A stretch of 64,000 nt of DNA from Protopterus annectens (taxonomy: Eukaryota; Chordata; Ceratodontiformes; Protopteridae), in NCBI RefSeq assembly GCF_019279795.1, contig NC_056750.1, forward strand, positions 828,256,016 through 828,320,015, written 5' to 3'. Shown here one piece after another: positions 48,869 to 59,232 of this stretch (position 1 is the stretch's first letter; every line of letters begins with the position of its first letter). The translations under genes and the position numbers were made by a program. Under the pieces are notes generated by a model. The model was not told the DNA's origin and ran no database searches. It saw nothing but the letters and a program-made list of their open reading frames with translations.

Positions 48869-50759
48869 GACCTAGTGTATAACTGCCGTACACTAAAAGC
48901 ATATCTACCGTGTAACTGCAGTAAACTAACAGCATACCTATCACCTAACTGCAGTAAACTAGCAGCATACCTACCATGTAACTGCAGTAATCCAGCAGCA
49001 TGACCTAGTGTGTAACTGCAGTACACTAACAGCGTACCTACCATGTAACTGCAGGAAACAAACAGCATACCTACCATGTAACTTCAGTAAACTAACAGCA
49101 TGCCTACCACGTAACTGCAGTAAACTAACAGCATGCTGTCCTTGTAACTGCAGTAAACTAACAGCATACCTACCATGTAACTGCAGTAAACTAACAACAT
49201 ACCTACAGTGTAACTGCAGTAAACTAACAGCATACCTACTGTGTAACTGCAGTAAACTAACAGCATACCTACCATGTAACTTCAGTAAACTAACAGCATG
49301 CCTACGTAACTGCAGTAAACTAACAGCATGCTGTCCTTGTAACTGCAGTAAACTAACAGCATACCTACCATGTAACTGCAGTAAACTAACAGCATACCTA
49401 CTGTGTAACTGCAGTAAACTAACAGCATATCTACCATGTAATTGCAGTAAACTAACAGCATACCTTTCTTGTAACTGCTGTAAACTAACAGCATGACCTA
49501 CTGTGTAACTGCAGTACACTAACAGCATACCTACCGTGTAACTGCAGTAAACTAACAGCATACCTTTCATGTAACTGCAGTAAACTAGCAGCATACCTAC
49601 CATGTAACTGCAGTAAACTAGCAGCATGACCTAGCGTGTAACTGCAGTAAACTAACAGCATACCTTTCATGTAACTGCAGTAAAGTAACAGCATACCTAC
49701 CATGTAACTGCAGTAAACTAACAGCATACCTACCTTGTAACTGTAGTAAACTAACAGCATACCTACAGTGTAACTGCAGTAAACTAACAGCATACCTACC
49801 ATGTAACTGCAGTAAACTAACAGCATACATTCTCCGTAGCTGCAGTAAACTAACAGCATACTTACTGTGTAACTGCAGTAAACTAACAGCATATCTACCA
49901 TATAACTGCAGTAAACTAACAGCATACCTTTCATGTAACTGCAGTAAACTAGCAGCATACCTACCACGTAACTGCAGTAAACTAGCAGCATGACCTTGCG
50001 TGTAACTGCAGTAAACTAACAGCATACCTACTGTGTAACTTCAGTAAACTAACAGCATGCCTACCACGTAACTGTAGTAAACTAACAGCATACTGTCCTT
50101 GTAACTTCAGTAAACTAACAGCATACCTACCATGTAACTGCAGTAAACTAACAGCATACCTACCATGTAACTGCAATAAAGTAACAGCATACCTACCGTG
50201 TAACTGCAGTAAACTAACAGCATACCTACTGTGTAACTGCAGTAAACTAACAGCATGCCCCTCAGTGTTACTGTAGTAAAATTACAGCATACCTACCATG
50301 TAACTGTAGTAAACTAACTGCATACCTACCATGTAACTGCAATAAACTAGCAGCATGACCTACCGTGTAATTGCAGTAAAGTAACAGCATACCTACCATG
50401 TAACTGCAGTAAACTAACAGCATACCTACCTTGTAACTGCAGTAAACTAACAGCATACCTACTGTGTAACTGCAGTAAACTAGCAGCATGACCTACTGTG
50501 TAACTGCAGTAAAGTAACAGAATACCTACCATGTAACTGCAGAAAACTAACAGCATACCTACCGTGTAACTGCAGTAAACTAACAGCATTCCTACCCTGT
50601 AACTGCAGTAAACTAACAGCATTCTTGCTGTGTAACTGTAGTAAACTAACAGCTTACCTACCGTGTAACTGCAGTAAACTAACAGCATGACCTACCGTGT
50701 AACTGCAGTACACTAACAGCATACTGACCATGTAACTGTAGTAATCTAACAGCATACCA

Positions 50760-51714
50760 GCAAGAATGCTTATCGGTGTGGCATCACTTAAAGAGCCTGT
50801 TTTGCACCTATCAATTTCCTACAATAATAAATCATGGGTTTTGAAGGAGTATTGTTTAACCAAGCTCTAATGAGCCTAACGAAAATGCACCCGTATCTAT
50901 ATCTTGTTGGCACTACAACAGCCATTCATTAAACCAGTATGAACAAAATTATAAACATACATTGTCCGCAAAATAATATTGTTCTTCATATGTTTGTTGT
51001 GAAGAAATAATGGTGTATTATTGCGGAGCAAACACTTTTATCAGTTCAATTAAAGACATTTTGATACAAGGTCTGTCTGTATCTTTATTGTCACTATCAC
51101 TGTGATTAACAATTTGATTTTATATTCTGTACTTTCTTATCCCTGAAGTGGTTATAAGATAGGTATGTTGAACATCTCTGTGAAAAATATCTGGAAAACA
51201 CCCCAGTTGTAAGTCTATATTCTGTATATGAAATGCAAAGTTTGATTATTTTCATATTAGTCCTGGGCCGAGACTAAAATTGATCGGATTTGACTACTGA
51301 TTTACCCCAGTAAACAAATCTAAAAAGGAAGCAAATAAATAAATAGTTACCTGGAACTTCATCAGTGCGTTAATAGTTTCTCACTTTGTAATAAACTAAT
51401 GCATTATCCATTCTGCTAGAGTCCATTTCCAGATAAATCCTTTGCCATTGACAAATGCCTGTTGGCCTTGGTTTTCTACTTACAGGGAAAAAAGTGAAAG
51501 AAAATAAACTACAGTGAACTTAGTAACAAGTAGTGTCAGATGTAAGAAAGGACATATGAGAGACATTCTGAAATGCCATGAGGTAAAGCCAGAATATATA
51601 CTGCATCATAAAAACTCAGTGGCAAGGCTAGTTTTACAAAATTTCAGAATACTGTAAAAAAGTGGTAACAGTTCTTTCATGTGCACCATGAAAGAAGGGT
51701 AATAAAAAAGGATG
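50760..51714. other. Unassigned AT-rich sequence right of the satellite
   Basis: The array stops abruptly after CAGCATACCAGCAAGAATGC. No gene or repeat could be supported. Confidence 0.3.
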
Positions 51715-51717
51715 AAT

Positions 51718-52020
51718 TACAGTGGCACAGTGGATAGAGTTGTTGCCTTGTAGTAAGAGGTTCCCTGGTTCGTTTCTTGGTTGGGGTACCTTCTTTGTGA
51801 AGTCTGCATGTCCTTTCTGTGTTTATGTGAGTTTTCTCCTGCTGCTACAGTTTCCTTCCACATTCGAAAGACATATAGTAAGTGGATCGGACACTCTGAA
51901 CTGGGCATAGGTGTGAGTGTGTGGTGTGGAAGAACTACTGTGGCAGGGCTAGCCCCTCCCCAATGGTATACACCTTGGCTCTAAATGATTGTCACTGTTG
52001 AAGTGACACCTTAACCCCAC
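51718..52020 (+). mobile_element. tRNA-derived SINE, full-length-like but diverged
   Basis: A box TGGCACAGTGG (51724-51734) and B box GGTTCGTTTCT lie about 36 bp apart. The body CTTTGTGAAGTCTGCATGTC, TTTCCTTCCACATTCGAAAG and the GGAAGAACTACTGTGGCAGG part follow the order of the SINEs at 57.7 and 37.1 kb. It is diverged, so an old copy. The 3' boundary is approximate. Confidence 0.7.
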
Positions 52021-53638
52021 ATGCAAAAAAGTTGGTGTGGATGGAATTATGGAAATCTATTGATAAAATTTAAGAACATAAACCAAGAGTGCGGAGATAA
52101 CTTCTCTTTGCAATGTTATTTTGTTCAGAACAAATGAAAAAGAGCAAACTGATATCCAACTTATTGATTGCACTACTGAATGAGGTACTTGATAACCTGC
52201 TTTAGTAAGACCCACTCATGTACACTACCTGCTGACACTCGCTTAAAGCCAGTGCCCTGCAGCCATTGACAGAGGACTTTTTCAGGTGGAAGTTCATGAC
52301 CCTCTAACAAAGCAGTGCTGTCAGCTCCCCCCTAGCCTCATGACATTAACAGAACAGATGCACTAAAGAGCCTTCTCAGTTACCATCTCACCAGTCCCAC
52401 TCATTTCATCTGGACTTATTATCTAGGTATGTTTTTACACAGCTCTGTCTCTTAATTTATTACCTGATTTTTGTCCTCTACACAGCTCCTGAACAATAGT
52501 GTCATATCCTCTGCCTCTGTTTAGGTAAGACTTGCTTGCCTTTACACACGTCTCATACATTTCTGCATTTATCAAAATAAAGTCTCTCAGATGAGGGTAC
52601 AGTATAGGTTCAAAGCATGAAGCTTTATACAGTGTAATAAGCATCTTACAGCATATACCTGATATTCCCCATCTGTCTTGTCAAACCATTCATTCTGTAG
52701 AATATCCACTCCTGACCGGGTGTTTCAGCTTTAGGAATCACTGTCATGACAATGAATTGGTACTTTCATTGTCTAGCCTGAGTTTGAAATGTGCACAAAC
52801 TAGTTGCCACTTTTCACCATGTCTGGTAACTTCATGGTTCCTCAAGATTCCATACTGGCTTTTCTTTCTTTTTTGTCACCTTTGTGTTGTTACTATTGCT
52901 ACAAATGCTGTTTGCTTTATAGATGATGTAACACTGTATGGCTGCATTCCAGTCTTCCAAAAACCTCACCAATGTATCAAGTTTTATCTTGACAGAGTGT
53001 TTTTCTTCCCTTTACTTCAATCCTAAGACTGCCATGTTCAAAGAAAAGGTTAATTTAGAATTACTTCTAATCTTTCCTGTCTACGTTCAGTTCTGACGTT
53101 TTTCTGCACACTGAGGCAAGTTTGACACATTCTGCTTACATAGTAGCTTGGTTCACACATCAGCCCTTTAATGACCTGAACATAGTGTACTGAGACAGTC
53201 TTTCAGATAACTGGAATGTCTCTGTCATGGCACAGTCTTTAGTATCAAAATTGCTTCATCTAATGCAGTGCAGGAGATTCTGTCACTTAGGACAGGAAAC
53301 ACAATGCCTCTTTAACAGTGTTGTTCTTTTGCAGACACAATAGCAGAAGTTCCACTATCTGTGTACCAGACAATACAATGAACAACTCCAGACTATCAGC
53401 AACCATTACAAGTTCTAACTCTTAACTCCTCACTTTCAAGCTTTTGCCATGTGTACCACTTAGGTAGTCTTTTATACAGACACTTCTTAATATTTTGGGG
53501 TTTAGTAAACATGATCAAATGCTGCTAGTCAGTTCTTAGCATAACAGATGTTTTCCACTGACCTGTTATGAGCTGGTCTTAGATCCATCACTTCAGTGTT
53601 TTAACCCCCTTCTGACATAACATACATGCTCCCTAATT
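52021..53638. other. Unassigned sequence
   Basis: Frames of 60-90 codons on both strands have no recognisable motif. I see nothing further. Confidence 0.3.
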
Positions 53639-53731
53639 CAGAACCCCAGAAAATAAGTGACAGCAGATGCAGAATCCCAGGAAATAAGTGACAGCAGATG
53701 CAGAATCCCAGGAAATAAGTGACAGCAGATG
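53639..53731 (+). repeat. 31-bp tandem repeat, three copies
   Basis: Three units beginning at 53639, 53670 and 53701 share CCCAG and AAATAAGTGACAGCAGATG. The first differs by two substitutions and the last two are identical. Confidence 0.92.
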
Positions 53732-54165
53732 ACATGGCAGAGAAACAAGAGATGGTGTTAGTGTTTTTATGGGCTACTCCAGCCTGAATGGGAACCATAT
53801 AACTAAAAGGCTACAAAACCCCAAAACAGCAGGTAATCCATGGACTACTGTTCCTACACTGGCTGAGCCATTGCACAGGAGCATGGTCAGTAGTGTGCTG
53901 GGAAGTGTAGGCATGGAGTAGGTAAGGGAGTGCACCAAATTACCATCTGGGGTCAAGCATTCCTTACCACTTGTCAGTATCAGGTAACATCTGACTTGTA
54001 CATCACTGTCAGTTCTTTATCTCCTGCTGTCGGTGATGGTATATTTCCAATACCAGTATTCTGTGCATTTGTTTGGATAACAAATTCCTGTTTGGAATTA
54101 GGTATAGTGAGGAATGGATGGGCTCAAGTGTGGAATGGGTGGGCTCAAGTGTGGAATGGGTGGGC
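53732..54165. other. Unassigned sequence with a short 22-bp tandem
   Basis: Near 54113-54163 the words GGAATGGATGGGCTCAAGTG and GGAATGGGTGGGCTCAAGTG repeat, with a third partial copy. Otherwise nothing is seen. Confidence 0.4.
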
Positions 54166-54181
54166 ACTAAGGGGCCCTTTG

Positions 54182-54426
54182 GAACAAGTCCAAAACCACA
54201 AAGGAGGCAGCGAATTGAAGAAATCCAAACCAAACCAAATGAAAGAAATCCAAACCAAGGCAAATAGCGTACTAAAAATTTATTGTCCGCTTTCGTCCAG
54301 TAGACTTCATCAGAATAACAGCATACTAAAAATTCAAGCTTTAAATACACTTCTAACAAATAATTAGCACATAATTGACAATTAAAAAACTGGTAAATTA
54401 CCTCTCATTAAACCTACAGTGTCAAG
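54182..54426 (-). repeat. Left inverted arm of the Penelope element
   Basis: Inverse of 56262-56505 with one substitution (ACATAATTG against ACATCATTG when both are read in left-arm orientation) and one A-run length change as far as I can align by eye. It carries its own inverted hammerhead-like core (TTTC at 54291-54294, TCATCAG at 54307-54313). Confidence 0.92.
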
Positions 54427-54462
54427 TGTATTGTGATTCACTACCATTTATATGAAGCCTTA

Positions 54463-56259
54463 ATGTCAGGAGACATCAGTTTTGAAGTTTATGAGTTCTG
54501 TGTAGTACATGAAGCTAGGATTGGTGTTATTTTTGGTATTCCTAAATCTCACAAGTGTTTATTAGATCCCCCATTTAGGCCCATTGTTTCCTCTCCACAT
54601 TCTATTACTGAAGGTGTGTCTTTGGTTATTGATGCTGTTTTGGGACCCCTATTGGGCAACGAAACATCGTATATTAGAGACTCTTGGCATTTCTTAAACA
54701 AAGTAAGTTTATATGCACAGAGGCAAATTTTCGATCCTCAGAAACACATCATTTTTACCATTGATGTTGTTTCACTGTATACGTGCATTCCACATGAAGA
54801 AGGTGTTGAAGCCATACGAAGTTATCTTTTTAAGAATAATACTAATTTGAGTAACAGTGCTATTTCTACATTTTGTAGGTTTTTGGATATCATATTGTAT
54901 AATAATTTTTTTCTTTTTGGGAAGACATATTATATGCAAAAGAAGGGTGTTGCGATGGGCTCTCCTGCAGCACCCGCTTATGCGAATCTTGTTATGGCTT
55001 GGTGGGAGCATGAATTCATTCCGCACCTTGCAGAGTTATTTCACATTTCTTTTTTTTGTCGTTTTGTGGATGATTTATTTTTCATTATTGAAGGCGGATT
55101 TGAAACTGTTGATGCCTTCATGTCTGAGATCAATTCTCTTTCTAGTTACATTAAATTTACCAAAGGCCAAGTTGGGTTAAAAGTGAGCTTTCTTGATGTT
55201 TCTTTGTGCTGGGACATCGTTGATGGTAGATTCCAAAGTTGTATTCACCGTAAAGCAACTTTTACGAATGGGTATTTACATTTTCTCAGTAATCATCCAA
55301 GGCACACTTTAAACAATATCCCTAGAGGACAGTTTATTAGGGCCTGTCGTATGACATCTAGTGAGAATGATTTAATACAGGAACTTGATTTTATCATTTC
55401 TATGTTTTTTGAAAGGGGGTATAGTAAACAGTCACTTGAACAGACACGTAATGACATTTTTTCTAAGCGTTCTACACACTATCCAGCTTTGTTAAATGTG
55501 ACATCTATGGTGAACGTTGGCACTAATGTTCAGTTAAAACGTGATGATTTTAATGTTAATTCAATTTGTTCCCTGGACATGAGCGTTGATAGTCAACGTA
55601 TTAAAGCTTTAATAGAAAAAAATTGGAGAGTTATTAAAGGTAATTTAGACATTTATCAAGTGCTGGGGGACAAACCTTGTTTTGTTTTTAGGAATAATTT
55701 TAGTTTAAAGAAAGCTTTGGAATACCACCACACCGAGCATGTTGTTACTAGGACTGATAAAAAGGGCATGCACCGATGCCATCAGTGCAATATGTGTAGG
55801 TATATCTCTGAGGGTCCCTACATTAAGGTAGAGACTTTAGACAGAACATTGACAGTGCCTGGTTTTGTCAATTGCAACACCCAGGGGGTTGTTTACATCA
55901 GTTTTTGTGCTGCCTATCCTGCCTTTTATGTGGGGATGACAACCAGGTGTTTAAAAACCAGGATCAGGGAACACCTTTATAGTATTAAGAACAAGGATAA
56001 TACCAATGCCTTGTACAAACATTCTGTGAATTGTTCCACCTTCCAGAAGTTTTTATTTTCAGTTTTAGAAGTTTGCTGTACTGATTTAAGGTGTGGTGAT
56101 TTTAAAAATTATTTAGAACAAAGGGAGACTATCTGGCAAATTAAGTTAAAATCAGATATGCCTCCTGGTTTAAATGAAACTATTAATGTTAAATGTTTTT
56201 TGAAATATCGTAAACTTTACATTAATAAGAGCAGTGATACTATTTTCTTTTTCACTTGA
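54463..56259 (+). CDS. Penelope-like reverse transcriptase with GIY-YIG endonuclease, N-terminally truncated
   Basis: The frame is open from the left arm junction (about 54433, no ATG) to TGA at 56257-56259; the first ATG is at 54463, giving about 598 residues. Counting from 54433: an RT start segment FGIPKSHKCLLDPPFRPIVS (35-53), motif A FTIDVVSLYTCIP (108-120), motif B KGVAMGSPAAPAYANL (171-186) and motif C FVDDLFF (211-217). A Cys-rich linker follows (CHQCNMC, about 450). The GIY-YIG endonuclease has VVYISF and FYVGMT with downstream Arg/His in RIREHL (about 486-520). Function in the family: nicking of target DNA and RNA-templated synthesis. The conserved N-terminal region before the first RT motifs is missing. 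No stop or frameshift in 600 codons, which agrees with a recent insertion. Confidence 0.93.
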   Translation: MSGDISFEVYEFCVVHEARIGVIFGIPKSHKCLLDPPFRPIVSSPHSITEGVSLVIDAVLGPLLGNETSYIRDSWHFLNKVSLYAQRQIFDPQKHIIFTIDVVSLYTCIPHEEGVEAIRSYLFKNNTNLSNSAISTFCRFLDIILYNNFFLFGKTYYMQKKGVAMGSPAAPAYANLVMAWWEHEFIPHLAELFHISFFCRFVDDLFFIIEGGFETVDAFMSEINSLSSYIKFTKGQVGLKVSFLDVSLCWDIVDGRFQSCIHRKATFTNGYLHFLSNHPRHTLNNIPRGQFIRACRMTSSENDLIQELDFIISMFFERGYSKQSLEQTRNDIFSKRSTHYPALLNVTSMVNVGTNVQLKRDDFNVNSICSLDMSVDSQRIKALIEKNWRVIKGNLDIYQVLGDKPCFVFRNNFSLKKALEYHHTEHVVTRTDKKGMHRCHQCNMCRYISEGPYIKVETLDRTLTVPGFVNCNTQGVVYISFCAAYPAFYVGMTTRCLKTRIREHLYSIKNKDNTNALYKHSVNCSTFQKFLFSVLEVCCTDLRCGDFKNYLEQRETIWQIKLKSDMPPGLNETINVKCFLKYRKLYINKSSDTIFFFT

Positions 56260-56261
56260 AA

Positions 56262-56505
56262 CTTGACACTGTAGGTTTAATGAGAGGTAATTTACCAGTT
56301 TTTAATTGTCAATGATGTGCTAATTATTTGTTAGAAGTGTATTTAAAGCTTGAATTTTTAGTATGCTGTTATTCTGATGAAGTCTACTGGACGAAAGCGG
56401 ACAATAAATTTTTAGTACGCTATTTGCCTTGGTTTGGATTTCTTTCATTTGGTTTGGTTTGGATTTCTTCAATTCGCTGCCTCCTTTGTGGTTTTGGACT
56501 TGTTC
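56262..56505 (+). repeat. Right arm / 3' non-coding end of the Penelope element
   Basis: Begins two bases after the stop codon with CTTGACACTGTAGG, contains the hammerhead-like core and pyrimidine/G-rich TTTGGTTTGGTTTGG segments, and is mirrored by 54182-54426. Confidence 0.92.
56370..56416 (+). ncRNA. Hammerhead-ribozyme-like motif in the Penelope end
   Basis: CTGATGA (56374-56380), a short stem-loop AGTCTACTGGAC, then GAAA (56393-56396) reproduce the conserved core of a hammerhead ribozyme. AGCG after the core can pair with CGCT (about 56418-56421) as a short stem III before a possible cleavage triplet. Hammerhead motifs in Penelope terminal repeats are established knowledge. Stem I is weak by eye, so activity is uncertain. 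An inverted copy sits in the left arm. Confidence 0.55.
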
Positions 56506-56546
56506 TGTTTGGTTTGGCATTTTACTTGTTTACTAAGGGGCCCTTT

Positions 56547-57664
56547 CTACAAAGCAAAACAAATATCCTCCCTGTCTTCTAAATCTAATTCACAGGATTA
56601 AGGCAATGGGTCCTAGTCAGACATACCAGCAGACACCCCGAATGCCATATAGAGATAGAGAGACACTATAAGCTAGCAGTAATGAGTGCCAAAACATAAG
56701 ATGGTCTACAACTGAAACTTTGCTACTGGGTGCTTAACAAAAATGTTGTCAATTAAGTACCAGAGTTGCTATTAGCCTTTTACACCACTTGGCTAGAGTA
56801 ATCCTTGGCCACTGTCAGTAGAAATGCTGATTACTGCCCAAACCAAGGGCAGATAAAATTCCCAGCCCTGGCTATGGCTGAGTATCTGATCTAGATATGG
56901 AATATCTAGCTATATTAAAAAAATATAAAAACTTAATAGGATGGTACACTGTAAAAGGCCATCCACTGTGGAAGAAGTTTATTCTGACTGTTGTTCCTTC
57001 TGTAAAATTCAACTGCCAGGACCCATCTGTTAGTTCTAGGGTGACAGTACCTGGCAGGGCTAGGTATGTCAGGAAGTTAGTCTACCCATTTAAAAAAATT
57101 AGATATTAATCTTGTAGATGATGTTCTCCTGCCTGTTAGTCATTCCAGAACTGAATGAATCAGCCTGGCATGGGCATCAGAAAAAAATGTGTTACTTCAT
57201 TTTCCATGGGACTGTTTTAATCACCCCTAATTTCTGCCACTTTTCAAAACCAAGGCAGCATTTTCACATTGTGTTGCAGGAATTCTGTAAAACTGCCCTT
57301 TCTCTCTTTCATTCTGGCTCTGCCATGCTGTTACTATTCATTTGTTTAGCTTATTTTGTCAAGGAGGAAAGCACATCTTTGTTTTTATTAACATAGTCTC
57401 TCTTTTAGATAATTAGACAGCAGTTTCACCTATCTTTAGCTCTAATTCAGAGGTAGGTATGTCAATCTGCATCATTACATCTGGCTGCCACACTTTCCCC
57501 TAGCTCACCAGTGCTTTAAAATATTCCAGGTATTTTTTGTTGATGGATGGAACACCTGGTGCCATGGAACATGATTTCTCTTATCAATAAGGAAATGATC
57601 ATCTGGTCTTCACAGTGACCTTTTCTCGCCTTTTTTGTATGTGGTCTTTTGCTCCTTTACTTAA
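56547..57664. other. Unassigned sequence
   Basis: Frames of 70 and 92 codons (56897-57109, 57118-57396) show no recognisable domain. No repeat seen. Confidence 0.3.
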
Positions 57665-57666
57665 GA

Positions 57667-57950
57667 CTCTACAGAAGCCGCAGTGGTGCAGTGGTAGCAT
57701 TGTTGCCTTACCGCAAGAGGTTCTCCCATTTGATTCTCAGCTGGAGCACCTTCTGTGTGGAGTCTGCATGTCCTCCCCACAGTTGAGTGGCGTTCGAAAG
57801 ACATGCGTGAATGGGTGTGCCTTCATTGAAGGTTGGGCGTCGGGCTGGCACCTCGGCACCATAAAAATCTACTGCCAATCGTTAGCAGACCGGAGTTCCA
57901 CTGTGGCAACCCCTAACCAGGAAAAGCCAAAAGAAGAACAACTTAAGACT
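57667..57950 (+). mobile_element. tRNA-derived SINE
   Basis: A box TGGTGCAGTGG (57682-57692) with a degenerate B box (ATTTGATTCTC) about 36 bp on. The body reads CTGTGTGGAGTCTGCATGTC and GTTCGAAAGACATGCG. The 3' end TCCACTGTGGCAACCCCTAA and GGAAAAGCCAAAAGAAGAAC closely resembles the ends of teleost tRNA SINEs of the DANA/V type. It is the best preserved SINE of the window but has an internal deletion in the middle of the body. Confidence 0.82.
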
Positions 57951-59059
57951 CTACACCCTGAAACATCAGCATTTAAGCTCCATGCTTTGCTGTGCTTCAG
58001 TTAAACATCTGTCCATTTTCCCCAGTTTCCATTGCTGTTTTTAATACTCCCATGGGTTGACACCAGCTTAACAGTTCAAAGGAGTACCCCCCCCCCCCAT
58101 GGAGGAGTGGGTGCCTTCCAATGACAAACTTAATATAGGGTTATAGCTGGTGCCAAACCTTCACTTCTTGGTATGTGACATTTTATAACTCAACAGGACA
58201 GGCCCAGTGGCTGTGTATCTGCACACAGTTACCCCACTCTTTCTGCAGGTGGTGAGAGCCCTATGGACCATTCATACCTGCCCAGGTAGTCCAGTCATTA
58301 CATTTGTTTCCCCACGTCAACAGTCGGGTGGAAGGTAACAGGCCAGCTCAATGGTCCTGTGGAGCTATGTACCCTCCCCTGTGGAGTCGTCTTCTCTTTT
58401 GCTGTGGTCTTTGATGTCTTCTACTGCTGACATTCTATAGACAATATGCTTATGTACATTCTCTCAGCTGCATGCAGATACACTGTGGCAACATGTGCTC
58501 ACAGGCTAATACTCCATGGGTGCAGCACTCAGTCCTCCCACTAGGTGTCACCCAAGTATTCACCCAAACCCGCATCCTTCCTACCAGGATGTGTAATATT
58601 CCTATCCACCCTTGTCAGATCCATTAGGCACCCAAGCTACTATTCGAAGTTGGGGTACTGGCTTCTTTCTTTGTGACTCTGTAAGATGGTGCCTCATGGC
58701 TTTTGAGCCCATTCCACCAAAGCATGTATAGGTTCAAAGGTAGTTAATAGCCCTGCAGTCCAGGAGACCATTAAGTAGCCTAAATACTTTTTTCCTCAAA
58801 CCTCACTTTTTAATAACTTGCTCTCACAAATGACTTTCTCTTTAATTTCCTTCTCCTTCCTTTGTTTTCTACCATTCCTGCACTCATATATTACATTTTA
58901 TTCATGACTTACAAGACTTTTTTAACTATTAACATATTTTGCTGTCTTTTGTTAAACTCTGTTTAAATTTACTGCGTGTTCTATTTGCATTAATTTTGTT
59001 AAATTGCTTAAAGTCATTGCAATTTTCTTCCCTGCTTTTTGTATCTTTGGTACACTTAT
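57951..59059. other. Unassigned sequence
   Basis: Contains a C13 run near 58088-58100. No gene or repeat could be supported. Confidence 0.3.
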
Positions 59060-59232
59060 TTATTTAACATTTGTTGACTGGGAAAGTCCGACTGGGACAC
59101 AGCCCATTTTCAGAGGAGGCCCAGGGAGAAACCCTAGAGGTGCAGGTCTTTGGAATATATTTATACCTGGAGCGTTTCTCCCTGGGCCTCCAATGAAAAG
59201 GGGCAAATTATGCCCAGATGGACTATCCCAGT
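59060..59232. repeat. Head-to-head inverted SINE tails
   Basis: The left half reads TTGTTGACTGGGAAAGTCCG and GGAGGCCCAGGGAGAAACCC, the inverse of the SINE tail at 37.1 kb. The right half reads GGAGCGTTTCTCCCTGGGCC and GACTATCCCAGTAAACAAAT, the same tail in the plus direction. The halves form an imperfect palindrome of about 170 bp. The left half also carries the GGTGCAGGTCTTTGGAATAT part of the SINE body. Confidence 0.7.

Larger units (their letters stand above)
28997..50759. repeat. 33/34-bp minisatellite array, about 21.8 kb, PstI site per unit
   Basis: The unit contains CTGCAGTAAACTAACAGCAT followed by ACCTACC(A/G)TGTAA, 33 bp in total; a common 34-bp form has one extra G (CATGACCTACC). 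After subtracting the four insertions, about 19.7 kb remains, roughly 590 units. Each typical unit has a PstI site inside the 8-bp palindrome ACTGCAGT. Because 33 is a multiple of 3, three of six frames stay open over long stretches and give 11-residue repeats (MLLVYCSYMVG, AVSLLQLHGRY, CNCSKLTAYLP). The 34-bp units shift frame. These frames show no start, signal or conserved context and are best seen as artefacts. Private variants recur in blocks and show multi-kilobase higher-order duplication. Insertions: Penelope fragment (29538-30012), SINE (37117-37374) and two MITE copies (45879-46524, 48223-48868). Confidence 0.97.
54181..56531 (+). mobile_element. Young Penelope-like retroelement with inverted arms and 15-bp target duplication
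   Basis: A 15-bp direct repeat ACTAAGGGGCCCTTT flanks the unit (54166-54180, 56532-56546). Inside, a 245-bp left arm (54182-54426) is the inverse of the 3' non-coding end (56262-56505), with only about two differences, so the insertion is recent. Between them lies one open frame with RT and GIY-YIG domains. The left arm is a partial inverted copy of the 3' end joined to a frame that lacks its N-terminus; partial terminal copies in either orientation and 5' truncation are well known for Penelope elements. A 26-bp tail (GTTTGGTTTGGCATTTTACT and on) is found only at the right. Confidence 0.93.

Noticed and set aside
28997-50759. Dozens of long open frames with 11-residue repeats (up to 312 codons), superficially like leucine-rich or cysteine-rich repeat proteins
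   Set aside because: A 33-bp unit without a stop in three of six frames produces such frames automatically, on both strands at once. The 34-bp units switch between them, and there is no promoter, start context or non-repeat domain.
28997-50759. CRISPR-like array
   Set aside because: Units are directly adjacent, with no unique spacers, in a eukaryotic transposon-rich context; it is a minisatellite.
54300-54345. The word TAACAGCATAC in the Penelope arm matching the satellite unit (ACTAACAGCATACC), suggesting the satellite arose from Penelope DNA
   Set aside because: Only 11 bases match and the rest of the unit has no counterpart in the arm; a chance match is likely.
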